64,000 nucleotides of DNA from Cylicocyclus nassatus. Its lineage: Eukaryota; Nematoda; Chromadorea; Rhabditida; Strongylidae. A program made the position numbers and the translations under genes. The notes beneath the pieces were generated by a model that did no database searches, was not told the DNA's origin, and saw only the letters and a program-made list of their open reading frames with translations. The DNA lies in NCBI GenBank assembly GCA_958299035.1, contig CATQJL010000316.1, positions 41,714,025 to 41,778,024 of the forward strand, written 5' to 3'. Numbering within the stretch: position 1 is the stretch's first letter; each line of letters opens with the position of its first letter. Positions 49,068 to 59,299 of the stretch are shown piece after piece.

Positions 49068-49841
49068 TTTACTATTAGCTTGCTCCACCCAGCTCCATCA
49101 ATGTATTGGTTTTTATCGGAGCAAATGATTTTTAGAGCCGGGAAGCAAAGAAGCCCTAACATGCTGTATACCATTCGAAAGCTGAGATCATGGAGAATCG
49201 ACGTGGACCGTCGAGTTTTTCTAGGCCTTCTGTGCCGCGAGATATGAGGGATTTTATGTGCTTCAAGAATTAACTGATTTTGTGTCCTCACTTTCTGCTC
49301 TCCAAATGATTTCTACGAGAAAGCCGACGGTCTACGTTTGTTAATGAAGACTTGCTCTTTAACATAGGTAGTTAACCAGCAATGATTAGATCTTCATTTG
49401 GCAGAAATCTGCTGTTGAAAATGACCATGTTTTCAGATAAAATGCGGTGTATCTCTCGGTAGAGGGGGGGGGGGCTAGAAAGAAGTCGACGGTCTAGTCG
49501 AATCCCTCTTTCCTGAGCTTTCGAATGGTATATAGGTTGCTGAGCGAAAAAACTAACAAGTTTTCAAAAATGGGGTGGATTTATTTACTATTAGCTTGCT
49601 CCACCCAGCTCCATCAATGTATTAATTTTTATCGGTTACCGGAGCAAATGATTTTTAGAGCCGTGAAGCAAAGAAGCCCCAACATGCTGTATACCATTCG
49701 AAAGCTGAGATCATGGAGAATCGACATAGACCGTCGACTTTTTTCTAGGTCTTCTGTGCCGCGAGATATAAGGGATTTTATGTGCCTCAAAAATTAACTG
49801 ATTTCGTGTCCTCACTTTCTGTCTCCAAATGAATGCTACGA
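49068..49841 (+). repeat. 250-bp direct duplication, copies 265 bp apart
   Basis: 49068-49319 and 49584-49841 are more than 90% alike by eye, both running from TTTACTATTAGCTTGCTCCA through GAAAGCTGAGATCATGGAGA to CCTCACTTTCTG. Between the copies are a G run and TTTCGAATGGTATATAGG, the inverse of ACCATTCGAAAGC inside the unit. The nature is unknown; the sequence does not code for a recognised protein. Confidence 0.75.
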
Positions 49842-52836
49842 GGATAAATAAATAATACAAATAAACATAAGTACCGTTTCTTAATTATGAATGTACTTGT
49901 TGTTTGAAATACTTAGCCTGCAGAACCTTTTAATAACGATTTTTATCATATTCTCAGAGTACAATACCAATCTCAGCCCAGGTGAAGAGGGTCATCGGGA
50001 GTTTGGCCATAAAGTGAAGGGGGTAAGATCCATCACTCCCCCTATCGCAACTATGATCACAACTGTCATGCAAGAAGATCGTCATGCAATGATGTTGTAA
50101 CAGTTGTCTTGTCGCGATGAATCGCTTAGTTAGAGACTCATGGCTAACAAGAAGAGAGACATGAGAAGTAAGACATGTAGGATATGTCACTGACCTTAAC
50201 ATGTATCAGCCTGCTGCGTAAGTTCTGTCCGGTTAGATTTTTAAATTCAAAATATCATAATTCCTTTCAAAATCAACCCCACATTCCTAATTCCTTTGTG
50301 TTGAGCAGTTTTTTAGTTATCAGAAAAATACTTCTTGCGAAAAAGGCTTGACACACCATGACTCCCATTGAAATGACTACTAATTTGTTTCAAATCAACT
50401 CTGGGAATTTTCTTTTATGCTGAATCTAAATACATTCTAAATAATCTCTACTGTTTTTGCCAGCATTCCAACGCTACTGTAGATGTACTGTAAATAGATT
50501 GTGTAATGTGATAATGTGCGTGATTTTATCTGAAAAATGTTGGCTGGTCCGAGAAAGGTTTGGTCGTCAATGTGTTGAAGAAGAAGCAAGAACTCAAAAA
50601 CTTCACAACGTTCTTCTTCAAACTTGTCGTCTTTGACATGGGAATGCTCTCTTATGAGCTAATAGGCATATGAAGCGGCCATGGCAGGATGGAAGAAATT
50701 AAGAAATTTTATCTATCCTACAGCTCAAAAGTGCCCATGGGGTCTTCGGCGCCGATAGATTTTTTTGACCGAACAAAACAAAGCCATTTTTCAATCTCAT
50801 TTAAATACGTGTATCAATGTCAACCTTCAAATTCAAAAAATTTACACTTCCCACGAGAGGTGAAATTGGTGGTTAGGCTGTGCTAACTTTTGCTATATTT
50901 TAGCAACTCCAACATTAGACTCATCGATTGCCCTATTCACGGAAAGCTATTTGTTGTGTACAACATTTGTACAAATAATTATTCCTCAACAACAAAATTT
51001 GCTAAAGAGTTCTTTCGCATAAATGTGAATTTGCGCATATACTGGACTGTCTCACCCTTATTCCGTAACCAACACAAGGACTTGACTTGAAAAGCATATT
51101 GTGGAGATTTTCTCGCAGGAACTTTTCCTAGCTAAGAACGTGTGTCGACCATTTGGGATTTATAGGCCTGGGATCTTATTAAACTGGAGATTTCATTGAA
51201 ATATGATATGCGTTAGAAAAAAAAGGCTTTCTAATGGTGCAAATGATTTGTATTACGAAGAAAATCTCCTAGAATGGCTGTTTCAAACACAAGGCAATAA
51301 ATGGGACAGGACTTATGCAGCACCTGGAAGGTGGTCATAGCCATATTTGTTCACAGTCGGTGCAAGCCATATGATTCACTCAGGAAATCATGGCCTATAT
51401 TAAAGGGTAGGGGTCCTGATTTGCTGATCACGCTCACGTGCGCTCCAAAGTAGCAAATTTGTAAAAAGATTCTTTAGCACCTTCTGACCGTTGCAGGATC
51501 ATTACAAATGTCTTTAAACAGAAGATCATAAAGCTTATGGACGTGCTAACCTTAAGCCACGCAGACAAAAATATTCGCTGCTAATCTACAACAGAAATAC
51601 AGCCTCTTGACCACATTTTAGTCTGGTTTAAGGAGTAATCAGAGTGAAAATTGATAAAATCAACAATATTAATGCGTAGATAAAAATATTAGAGTGATCT
51701 GAAAGTGATAGTACAGCTTAATTTTTGGCACCACTTTCAAAATGTCTTTCTGATTAACTAAGAACCACCAGCAATTTGAACGCTTTTGTATAAAGTGTCC
51801 TTCGCAGCTCCTGACAGCACCTTGCAGCATATCACCCACAATCCTCCGAGCAACGCTTTAAACAAGTCAGTTAGACTTTTTTGAACGCCTCCGAATTTGT
51901 GGTACTACAACCCCAAAGTCCCTGGACATATGACATATCAATCGAAAAAGCTTTCCAAGCTCTTTTCTAATGATTACTTAAATGTACAAAAATTCTTCTA
52001 CATATGAAAGACGCACTTTGTTCGAATAAGTGCGATGTTTGGCGCAGACTTTCGTATGTTTTGGGCCATAATTTTTTGAAATTGAAAAAAATCAAGGTAA
52101 ATTGTATATGTATGGTAAGAGCGTAAAAAGCTTATCCAATAACAGCTGTCAAAGGTGAGCTCATATGTTACTTTGATGACATAAATAATACGCTGTCTAA
52201 TATTCAGTTTTATACTTCGGTGCCATCAGATCATCGTGAACGCGGCGGCGCTGCTCGAAGTTTAGAAATGCTTGAAGTAATAAGCTTTGGTTTTGAGTGC
52301 TTATATGCACAACGTCATGCGGCAGTGCCCATTTGTAGAGCTCAATCGGATGTTTTGATATGTACTAACAAATGCCAGAACTTGGACTTCCAACTGGGTT
52401 TTCTGCTTGAAAGAACTGCATTTATTCTTTGGGTGTACACACTTTTGGATCACCCTGATATCTTTATTCAACGCGGATCATGCTTCTAACAAAAATACGA
52501 GCACAATTTAAAAACGACAAGGCATTTATCGCAAGTGCCGTTTTTCGCATGCGCTCTATTCGCACGTCTTTTGCATTAGTTTTGTAACAGATTTTCTTAA
52601 ACAAATTTGTAGGCTGAGTGCTGTTGCTTCATCTTACAATGAGTCGATTATCAAACTAAAGTAAAGCAAAAGATTAATCATATTCACGTACTTTGAGTAG
52701 ATTAAAAACCTTTTCTATACTTGCTGAACAAAACAAAATGTGATTTCTCAATGTGTTACCGGTTGCTTTTAATTTGACCAGGATACTGAGATGGCGAAAA
52801 TGAATACTTATCTGTTGTAATATGTGGAGGACTCAC
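49842..52836. other. No supported gene; one mariner-type end at 52430-52468
   Basis: Two adjoining plus-strand frames (50689-50886 and 50890-51090) are separated by a 43-base intron-like stretch but give no recognisable protein. TGTACACACTTTTGGATCAC followed by CCTGA-TA at 52468 looks like one terminal repeat of a Tc/mariner element with no partner seen. Confidence 0.35.
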
Positions 52837-53734
52837 CCTTTTATAAATATATATTTGAGAGAGTGTAACGTTTTTCACTGCTTCTCGACAACATACAGTG
52901 AAGTATGACAATGTTTCGAAATTTCTTGCAGTTCTCCACAGCAGCCAACAGACTGGTGCAAGCGGTGCGTTAGGTGCAAGCATTTCCACCAGCCACATCT
53001 TCAATCAAAAGGACAATATCTATACGACCACTTTCATCGGATTTTCATACATGTATAGCTTCATTGTCTAAAACACCGAACGTCTTAGGGAGACGAAATG
53101 AATAATCGGCCCATCCACGAAGAAATGCTAACGAAAAGTTTGACTTTCTAGCAAAGTATGAGCCTGACATTGAACATTTTAAAAATTGTAAAAGTGACTT
53201 TTGTAAGCCTCTCCAGTCTTCAGCATGGCTGTGAGATAATTGAACAAATAACACTCTACCTGCTGTCACTTCGAAGCTGAAAAACCTGTCATAAAAAACA
53301 ATATCGGCATGCTCTTTGACATATTCTTCTAACATTCTGAAATAGGAAATTCTGAATTCGTAAACCCACCCGATAACAATTTACTTTTTTTCGTTGACGA
53401 CACCAATGTCACCTTCAGTTAGAAACACCCATGTAAAGTTGTAGGTTTCGAGGATGTGGGCGACGATACAATGACGTTGAAAGTGAATGTGAATCTGATA
53501 CAATATGACAATGGCAGAATTTCAAAAATGGAAATTTTGCTTTTTCAATGTAGTCACATCATCTTGTCCACATAGTGCTTTGAAGTCTTCGCCATGTAAT
53601 TCTAAATACGGGTAGTTGTTTCGTATGGCGTAACACTCCATCGAATCCATTGCTGTTTTGTACTTCGCTTTTTCAGAGCCACTTCTTATAATGTTCAAAA
53701 TCGCGATATCCTTTTTAATGGCTACGTCTGCCAT
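52837..53734 (-). CDS. DUF273-like protein, N-terminal five exons
   Basis: Exons 53734-53558, 53494-53385, 53336-53260, 53163-53051 and 52998-52837 join in phase (0, 2, 1, 0) across introns of 63, 48, 96 and 52 bases. The product shows the DUF273 hallmarks I know from nematodes: IAILNII..., MECYAIRNNYPY, RHCIVAHIL, GDIGVVN, DIVFYDRFFSFEV, AGSYFARKS (only after splicing), FLRGWADYSFRLPKTFG and DNEAIH. DUF273 proteins resemble GT-A-fold glycosyltransferases; where relatives have D-A-D before I-G-V, this one has E-G-D. The last exon ends QIYIYKR at a strong GTGAGT donor, where the family normally continues with a W-V-R-D block. The frame is open upstream of the ATG (acceptor TGTTTAG, 53749), so an extra 5' exon or trans-splicing is possible. 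Confidence 0.75.
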
Positions 53735-53966
53735 ATTTGGAGATTTATTCTAAACATAAGATTGAAGAAAGATTATTTTTGAAGTTTTACACTAATTAAA
53801 CATGAACTTCTGGAGTTTGAGCTTTCGTAACAGATTTTCGAGCAATACAATAGGGAAGAAAATTTGCAATCATCGGAGGTGTGTACTGCGTTCTGTATTG
53901 TGTACTGTACTTCGCTCCTCTTTCCTGATGCACTAGCCGCTAGTTTTCCTTGTGCTTTTTCCAGTC

Positions 53967-54253
53967 ATGAATTATCTTCAAACGCAAGAGCGTTACTCTT
54001 CGAGCACAGCGCGAACGGCCTTTACAAGAGATGTCAGATATTAGAAGCCTAATCAACAAGCGGCATATCGCTAGAACCCTTTTGTTAAGCCATGCACTTA
54101 TCCATCTTCCGTATCTATTCAATCTATCAGCAACGTACAGGCGTTAAGCTCAGCCAAAGTCTTAATGCGCCTTTGGCTACAGGTAGCCCACAAATTAAGG
54201 AAGGTGGGCGCATGGCGCATCGGAAAAAGCGTGCAAAGAAAAAAACAAAGTAG
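53967..54253 (+). CDS. Candidate small basic protein gene, two exons
   Basis: A TTTTTCCAG acceptor lies two bases before an ATG at 53967, the arrangement expected for a trans-spliced nematode mRNA. Exon 1 (53967-54032) encodes MNYLQTQERYSSSTARTAFT plus RD and ends at a weak GTCAGA donor. Exon 2 (54131-54253) follows CTATCAG in phase 0 and ends in a lysine-rich tail (MAHRKKRAKKKTK) with TAG. The 62-residue product is basic and may bind nucleic acid, which is only inference. It starts 232 bases from the DUF273-like start on the other strand, head to head, and could share a promoter with it. Confidence 0.3.
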
Positions 54254-54956
54254 TCTTTTAATATGCCTATGCAAACGTCATGTCCTTCCCACATTTCTCC
54301 ATTGCATCCTGAACGTGCTTATAATGATTTTTATTTGTCCTGTTGAAGCAGTCTCATATTTCAAAACAAGCTTTTCACACAAATTCAAATGTTTTCTTTA
54401 AGTTCTATGAATGTGCTGGTAGCGTGCTACTACTGTTTAAATATGCACGCAAAAAAGCCAAACTTTATATCGCTAACCAACCAGCATCGGTCATACGACG
54501 TCACGCCTGTGGCAAGTTGCGATGGTGTGATGTGACGCGCGCGAGCTCTGCTGTGCGTCTATGCACATCGCATGCGACTGTGGGTCCGCAAGGCATACCA
54601 GCGCGGGGCCGATGCTGCCTGGTACAGCATATACAGTCTTTCTTGTTTTTTTATTCTTGTCTTCACACACTCGTATTCGGAACGTGAAATATGCCGGGCA
54701 ATCTAAATCGGCGAGAAAATTGTTGACTTTTTCATATTTATACATGACTAATTGGACATAAGAGTTTGACAGAGCTTCGTGAGTCCGCTAAGGAAGCCTA
54801 AGAAGAAAGACTATGATAGAGCAGAGTTCCTCCAGTGAATTGACCGAGAGTGATCAGAATATTTCTTTGGTTTCGTAGTCTTTCTTTTCGTTCCTGTTTC
54901 TTGTTAGCCTTACTCTTGTTGCTATGCATCAGAAAAATAAGAGTTTTGTCTTTCAG

Positions 54957-55253
54957 TCAATACAGTGTCTCTTTCAGTCGAAAAGATCGGTGATTGATTG
55001 TAGCAATCCACAGCAACTTAAGCCATGCAAGAGCCGAAAGGAAAGATCAGAAGTGTCGCCAACGACAAGAAAAACAAGCCATAGTGGTACGGTTTGCCAG
55101 TTACAGCATTTCTTTCCTTGTAAATTCAGTTTAGCGCTAAGCACTGAGCGGGCAAGTGAATTAGAAGCCCTGCGCCGGATGCTTTGGGAATGCCTTTTAG
55201 AGGAGGGATCTAGCTGGCGAGTTCCAGTCAAATGGCCTATGGATGGTTCCTGA
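54957..55253 (+). CDS. Candidate terminal exon, unknown protein
   Basis: Acceptor GTCTTTCAG opens a 98-codon frame ending at TGA. The composition is protein-like: a Ser/Lys/Arg-rich first half (KSRKERSEVSPTTRKTS) and an amphipathic end (ELEALRRMLWECLLEEGSSW). The upstream exon was not found; the CG-rich stretch at 54490-54620 lies before it and could hold a promoter. No family recognised. Confidence 0.35.
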   Translation, partial: SIQCLFQSKRSVIDCSNPQQLKPCKSRKERSEVSPTTRKTSHSGTVCQLQHFFPCKFSLALSTERASELEALRRMLWECLLEEGSSWRVPVKWPMDGS

Positions 55254-55403
55254 TCAATCTTAGGTTTTCTAGTCTCCTTTTATACATTTCGTACAAGTAG
55301 TGAAAGTCTTACAAGATATTCATAGTGTTTTGATTTGACTTATTGTTACCAATTTGTTAATGACTTGTCATTTCTTCGAACTGTTTGCTTCGTTGTTCAT
55401 GTA

Positions 55404-56269
55404 TTAGGTTGTCCCGAAAGTTTTGTCCGTGTTTTCAAACCATTATAAAACCACGCACAATGAAGACGTGAACATGCATTTGATGCAGCTTTTCCTTCTC
55501 TTTCTTAGGGTTACATTCTCGTATCAAAATCCTGTATGCTTTTTCTGATAATTGCTAAAATTCTTCACCCGTCATTTTTATCTTCTCAAAGTTTAGTTAA
55601 TTTTTTGAATTTTTATTCCATGGTTTCGGAGAAGCTCAAGTATGGCTCAAACAAAGCAATTCTCGGACTATACGGCCATATTTTTAGATTCTCTTAATCT
55701 GCTGATTTAGCTTAAAAAAATTATTTCTTCGAAAGTCTCGGTTTTTGATAAAGTCATGAAACACGCAACTGCAGCAAAAACTGAAAACTCTCAAAATTTT
55801 CGCGAATTGAAACTTATTTTTTATTAAACAATATTTATGCAACATAACCGAGTTTGATTTGCTTCAAAAATCTGCTTTTTGGAATTTCCGGTAATCTTAC
55901 ATGGTAAACATAATCAAAAAGCCCCGGTTTTTCTTGATTAAATAATTATCACGGATCTGATAGTGATTTACTTAATCTAAAATAGGTACTTGTAGCCAAA
56001 GGTTTGCTTTAATCAACAGTTACTAGCGCTCTCTGAGAAAATCAGTATAAAGATTTTTAAAAATTAGAAAATTTTTGGCATTACTGCTGACGTGCTCAAA
56101 AAGCCATGGCGATGACATCGCAAAGACAGGGTAGATCAGAGACCAAATATAGCTGTAAGAAGGAGCACAAAAATATGAATCAAATGGTCCCTGAGTCGTC
56201 CGTGGATTAGTGTTCTGTGAGTTTTAGTGGGCGATGAAAAAAACCGACAAAACTTTCGGGACAACCTAA
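55404..56269. mobile_element. Mariner-like MITE, 0.87 kb
   Basis: TTAGGTTGTCCCGAAAGTTT at the left and AAACTTTCGGGACAACCTAA at the right are exact inverse partners flanked by TA. Inner complementarity is weaker than in the 1-kb palindromes. No transposase frame was recognised. Confidence 0.8.
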
Positions 56270-56841
56270 TATATACTGCATTCAAATTGGTAAAGGTTCA
56301 ATCACCCAAGTTTGAAGTGCGTATCTGGTCAAAGCCCCGCGTGGCAATTGATTTTTGTGGTACCCTCAAGTAGTATCCGAAGATTATAGCCCTGACTATA
56401 TATCTCTTTCCACAACTTACTACAAAAATTTGCAAAGTTGCAAATATCACTCAAATCTTCAACACTAACAAGCTTACTAAAGTGCCTTTGTTGACTGATA
56501 TGCGATATTTTACTGGAATCTATCGTCGTGTTCTTGCTTTTTGTTCCACAAAATTTTGTTTGTGAAAAGTGAAAAAATGAAATGGAGGGCCACAAAAAAG
56601 AGCAGGTAAAGAGTAGCCATGTGAGACAGCTTGAGAAACCGAATTCATTAAAGCAAATTGAAGTAACAGGAAAGTAGAGCTGCTGCAGAAATGGTCAGCA
56701 GACATTTGAATTGCAGCAGAGCGGCAGCAAGCACAAAGGGCCCCCAGGAAGGGATTAACCAGTAAATTAGAAAGAAGGGGTTGACTTATAGAGGTAACGA
56801 AGGTAAGAAGATTTGCAGAAATACAAAAATGTGGAAGGGAC

Positions 56842-57126
56842 ATGGCCGCGGGTGATACGGTAACGCATGTCGAAATTCATTCAGTTCTCTCTTCTGCCAT
56901 CTCCGACACCCTCGCGCGCGCTGCGTCGCCTTTTGTTTTTTTGTGTAGCTTCCTGCTCTTTTCTCACGTATCCACTTGTTCTGATGTATCTCATACTCTT
57001 GTAATGCTTTTCCGATCTTTTTTTGCTGTTGTTTTTGGCAGTAGATAGTTAGCCGAAGAAGAGTTCGTTACCGAAGCGACGATCCAAATTTTCTTTTTCC
57101 CCTTTTCTGGTACCCGGTCCTTTACA
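56842..57126 (+). mobile_element. Possible 5' LTR end and primer-binding site
   Basis: The sequence GTCCTTTACA is directly followed by TGGGGGCCGAAC at 57127. A CA end followed by TGG is the usual junction of an LTR with the tRNA primer-binding site. Gag-like frames follow downstream on the same strand. The LTR start and a 3' LTR were not identified; 56842 is only the start of a CG-rich block. Confidence 0.35.
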
Positions 57127-57203
57127 TGGGGGCCGAACTGTTCGTGATACTAGGTTGAATTTGACGCGCGCGGAGCTGTGCGGAGGTGACGCCGAATAAG
57201 AGC

Positions 57204-57390
57204 ATGCAAGCGGAAATGAAAGATGAGATGAGATGCCCGAAACGAGCAGCAGCACGACGACAACTAAACAGGAAGCCAATTCAAGTAAAAAAACAGGTTA
57301 GTACAAAGTATTTCGAGGGTACACGGGAGAGTATAAGTGAGGGGTTGGACAAAGTCGAACAAATGGTAGAACATTTGCAGAAGAGTTGAG
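57204..57390 (+). pseudogene. Coiled-coil gag-like frame
   Basis: An ATG at 57204 opens MQAEMKDEMRCPKRAAARRQ, followed by a charged helical stretch (ESISEGLDKVEQMVEHLQKS) and TGA. The helical pattern continues one frame over at about 57440-57470 (KLEKLIAEQIRK) before GTGAGT. A strong GTTAGT donor also occurs inside at 57297. Position after a possible primer-binding site suggests the N-terminal coiled coil of a retroelement Gag, now broken. Confidence 0.35.
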
Positions 57391-58317
57391 AAAGGGGACG
57401 GAGAACGCCAGATAGCGAAAAAATACAAAGAAAATTAGAAAAATTAATTGCAGAGCAAATAAGGAAAGTGAGTATAGATTTATTTTGTTTTATTTTGATT
57501 TATTTAGTACGCTCTTAGCGTTCCTTACAACAAACAAAAACACACAGTTATTAAACTAACCTCAGATAGTAGCATATGAATAAGTTATATGCGACAGGGA
57601 AGAAAAGATGAACTCTAAGGTATGGAGATGTGCAGATGTCGTACGTTTGCCAACGAAAATGCTTTTAAAGTAATAGAATAAGCAAAGCAAGGCCAAGTTG
57701 GTGGAATGATAATTAAGCTTGCCTAAAACATTCCTGAAAGAATCCAATGACTCCGAGAGAATATCAACTTATTATCGCGTTTTGTAAGCCAATCAGAATA
57801 AGCAAGTCATTAGGCTGCACTAACTGAAAAAGAAGAAGTTGTTGATTATACCTGAGCTACATGTTGATAGATATGGGTTAGTAAGAAATATAAGTGAATA
57901 GTGTTGAAAAACAACACAAAATCACAATAGGTATACGAAATTTAGATCGAACATGGTTTAGAAATCTAATTCCACGCCAGCTAATAAAAACGATATAGAT
58001 GTCGGTATTATGCGATGATGGAATATGAGTTATTATGGATAGTAGCGTTCAGAATAAGATGAATTCCAAAAGCCGTCATTTAGTGCTAGTTGGTAATCGC
58101 GGCAGAGATTTATTCGTATATTGCCAACATATTAAAGCCATACAGATGTTGTACTAAGGTTATCTGTAAAAATCTCATCAGTTTCGGTGTCTTCAGTTTG
58201 TTTTTGAAAGAGGTGCAGTTTTTACACGCAAAAACTCCACTGGGTAATTTTCGAATCAACTTTGCTACTCGATCAAAAAATCGTAATTGGGTAAAGTTGT
58301 TTTTTTCGCCTACCGCT

Positions 58318-58518
58318 CCGCTGATAATAAACGGAAAAGCGGTTAGAACTTTTATAAGTGGGTTTAAAGACCCAGTACCTCAAAAGCCTCTATATAGTCT
58401 TCCCCCTGAAGATTCTGAAAGCAAGTACGAGGTCATGAATGAGCCTGCGCAGGAGAGTATTGAGGCCAAATGTTTTTTAGACGTTCTTCTTAGACTGGTA
58501 GTGACTGGGAGTAAGTAG
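58318..58518 (+). pseudogene. Unrecognised frame between gag-like pieces
   Basis: The last 67 codons of a longer open frame read as protein (FISGFKDPVPQKPLYSLPPE, then KYEVMNEPAQESIEA) and end at TAG. It sits between two gag-like pieces on the same strand and may be part of the same dead element. Confidence 0.2.
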
Positions 58519-58924
58519 GACTAGGAAAGCAGCGGTAAAAAAATAGTCGTGTAAAAGCTTTCTGGACATTTCCAGAGAATGTTTATGCTTCACCCGAAAA
58601 GGGCACCACACCTGGTTCACACACTTTAAAATGGGAGTGACTATTTTAGGGTTATCAACTTTCGTATTACGATATATGAGATAAGTGAGAGATTGCGCGG
58701 GAGGCAACGGTTGAAACTTGTAAATTTGGTTCCAAAATTTTATATGGGTGAGAAAATGGGCTCAAAAGGGCACAGGGTTTTACTAAAATGCATGCGGTGC
58801 TCTCTAGAAAGTGATTGAATAGTTGAGGATGAAAGAGTTTTTTTGCCACAGCAGAGAAGAATAAGGAACTACTGATAGAGATCTGTGATATGTCTAATAC
58901 AGACGTGTTACAGGTGAAAGCAGT

Positions 58925-59299
58925 ATGAGCAGGGGTGAAAACGGCCAAAGTTTTTGTGAAGAGCCTGAAATGATGGACATTGAGTCAACCACTAGCGATC
59001 AGTTTGAAACAAGAAGCCGTTTTGTTGCAGATGATGATACAGAAGTAAGGAACCAGGTAGGATACGACAAGCCATCTACGCTCGACTGGGGATCGCTCAG
59101 GTAGGCATCTAAGACGGCCTTCGGAACCATGGTAATCGGATCCACCCCCCAGGGCAGAGGTCAGTCGTACTGTTTTATGGCCTTCATGCAAGCTAACACA
59201 TGCGTGAACCTTGGTACATTCAGGAGAGGCAAGCATGAAAGTTTTGATGAGTTTATAAGAAGATTTGAAAAAAAGTACATAAGGCTGACTATATGTTGA
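58925..59299 (+). pseudogene. Retrotransposon gag-like frame with in-frame stop
   Basis: From the ATG at 58925 the frame runs 125 codons to TGA with one internal TAG at 59102. The part after the TAG contains GTFRRGKHESFDEFIRRFEK followed by KY. An R-x-G-x-x-E-S-F-x-x-F-x-x-R-F-E pattern is typical of the capsid region of LTR-retrotransposon Gag. The first part is acidic (MMDIESTTSDQFETRSRFV). CTCAG-GTAGGC at the TAG could alternatively be a splice donor. A mariner-type end (TTTTGCACCAATCTAA) follows at 59344, and no pol was found, so this is a truncated relic. Confidence 0.45.

Noticed and set aside
50689..51090. Two adjoining plus-strand frames with an intron-like gap
   Set aside because: The frames do not join in phase across the 43-base gap with the best splice sites, and no motif is recognisable.
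52220..52489. 89-codon plus-strand frame
   Set aside because: Its end is a mariner-type terminal repeat and no domain is visible.
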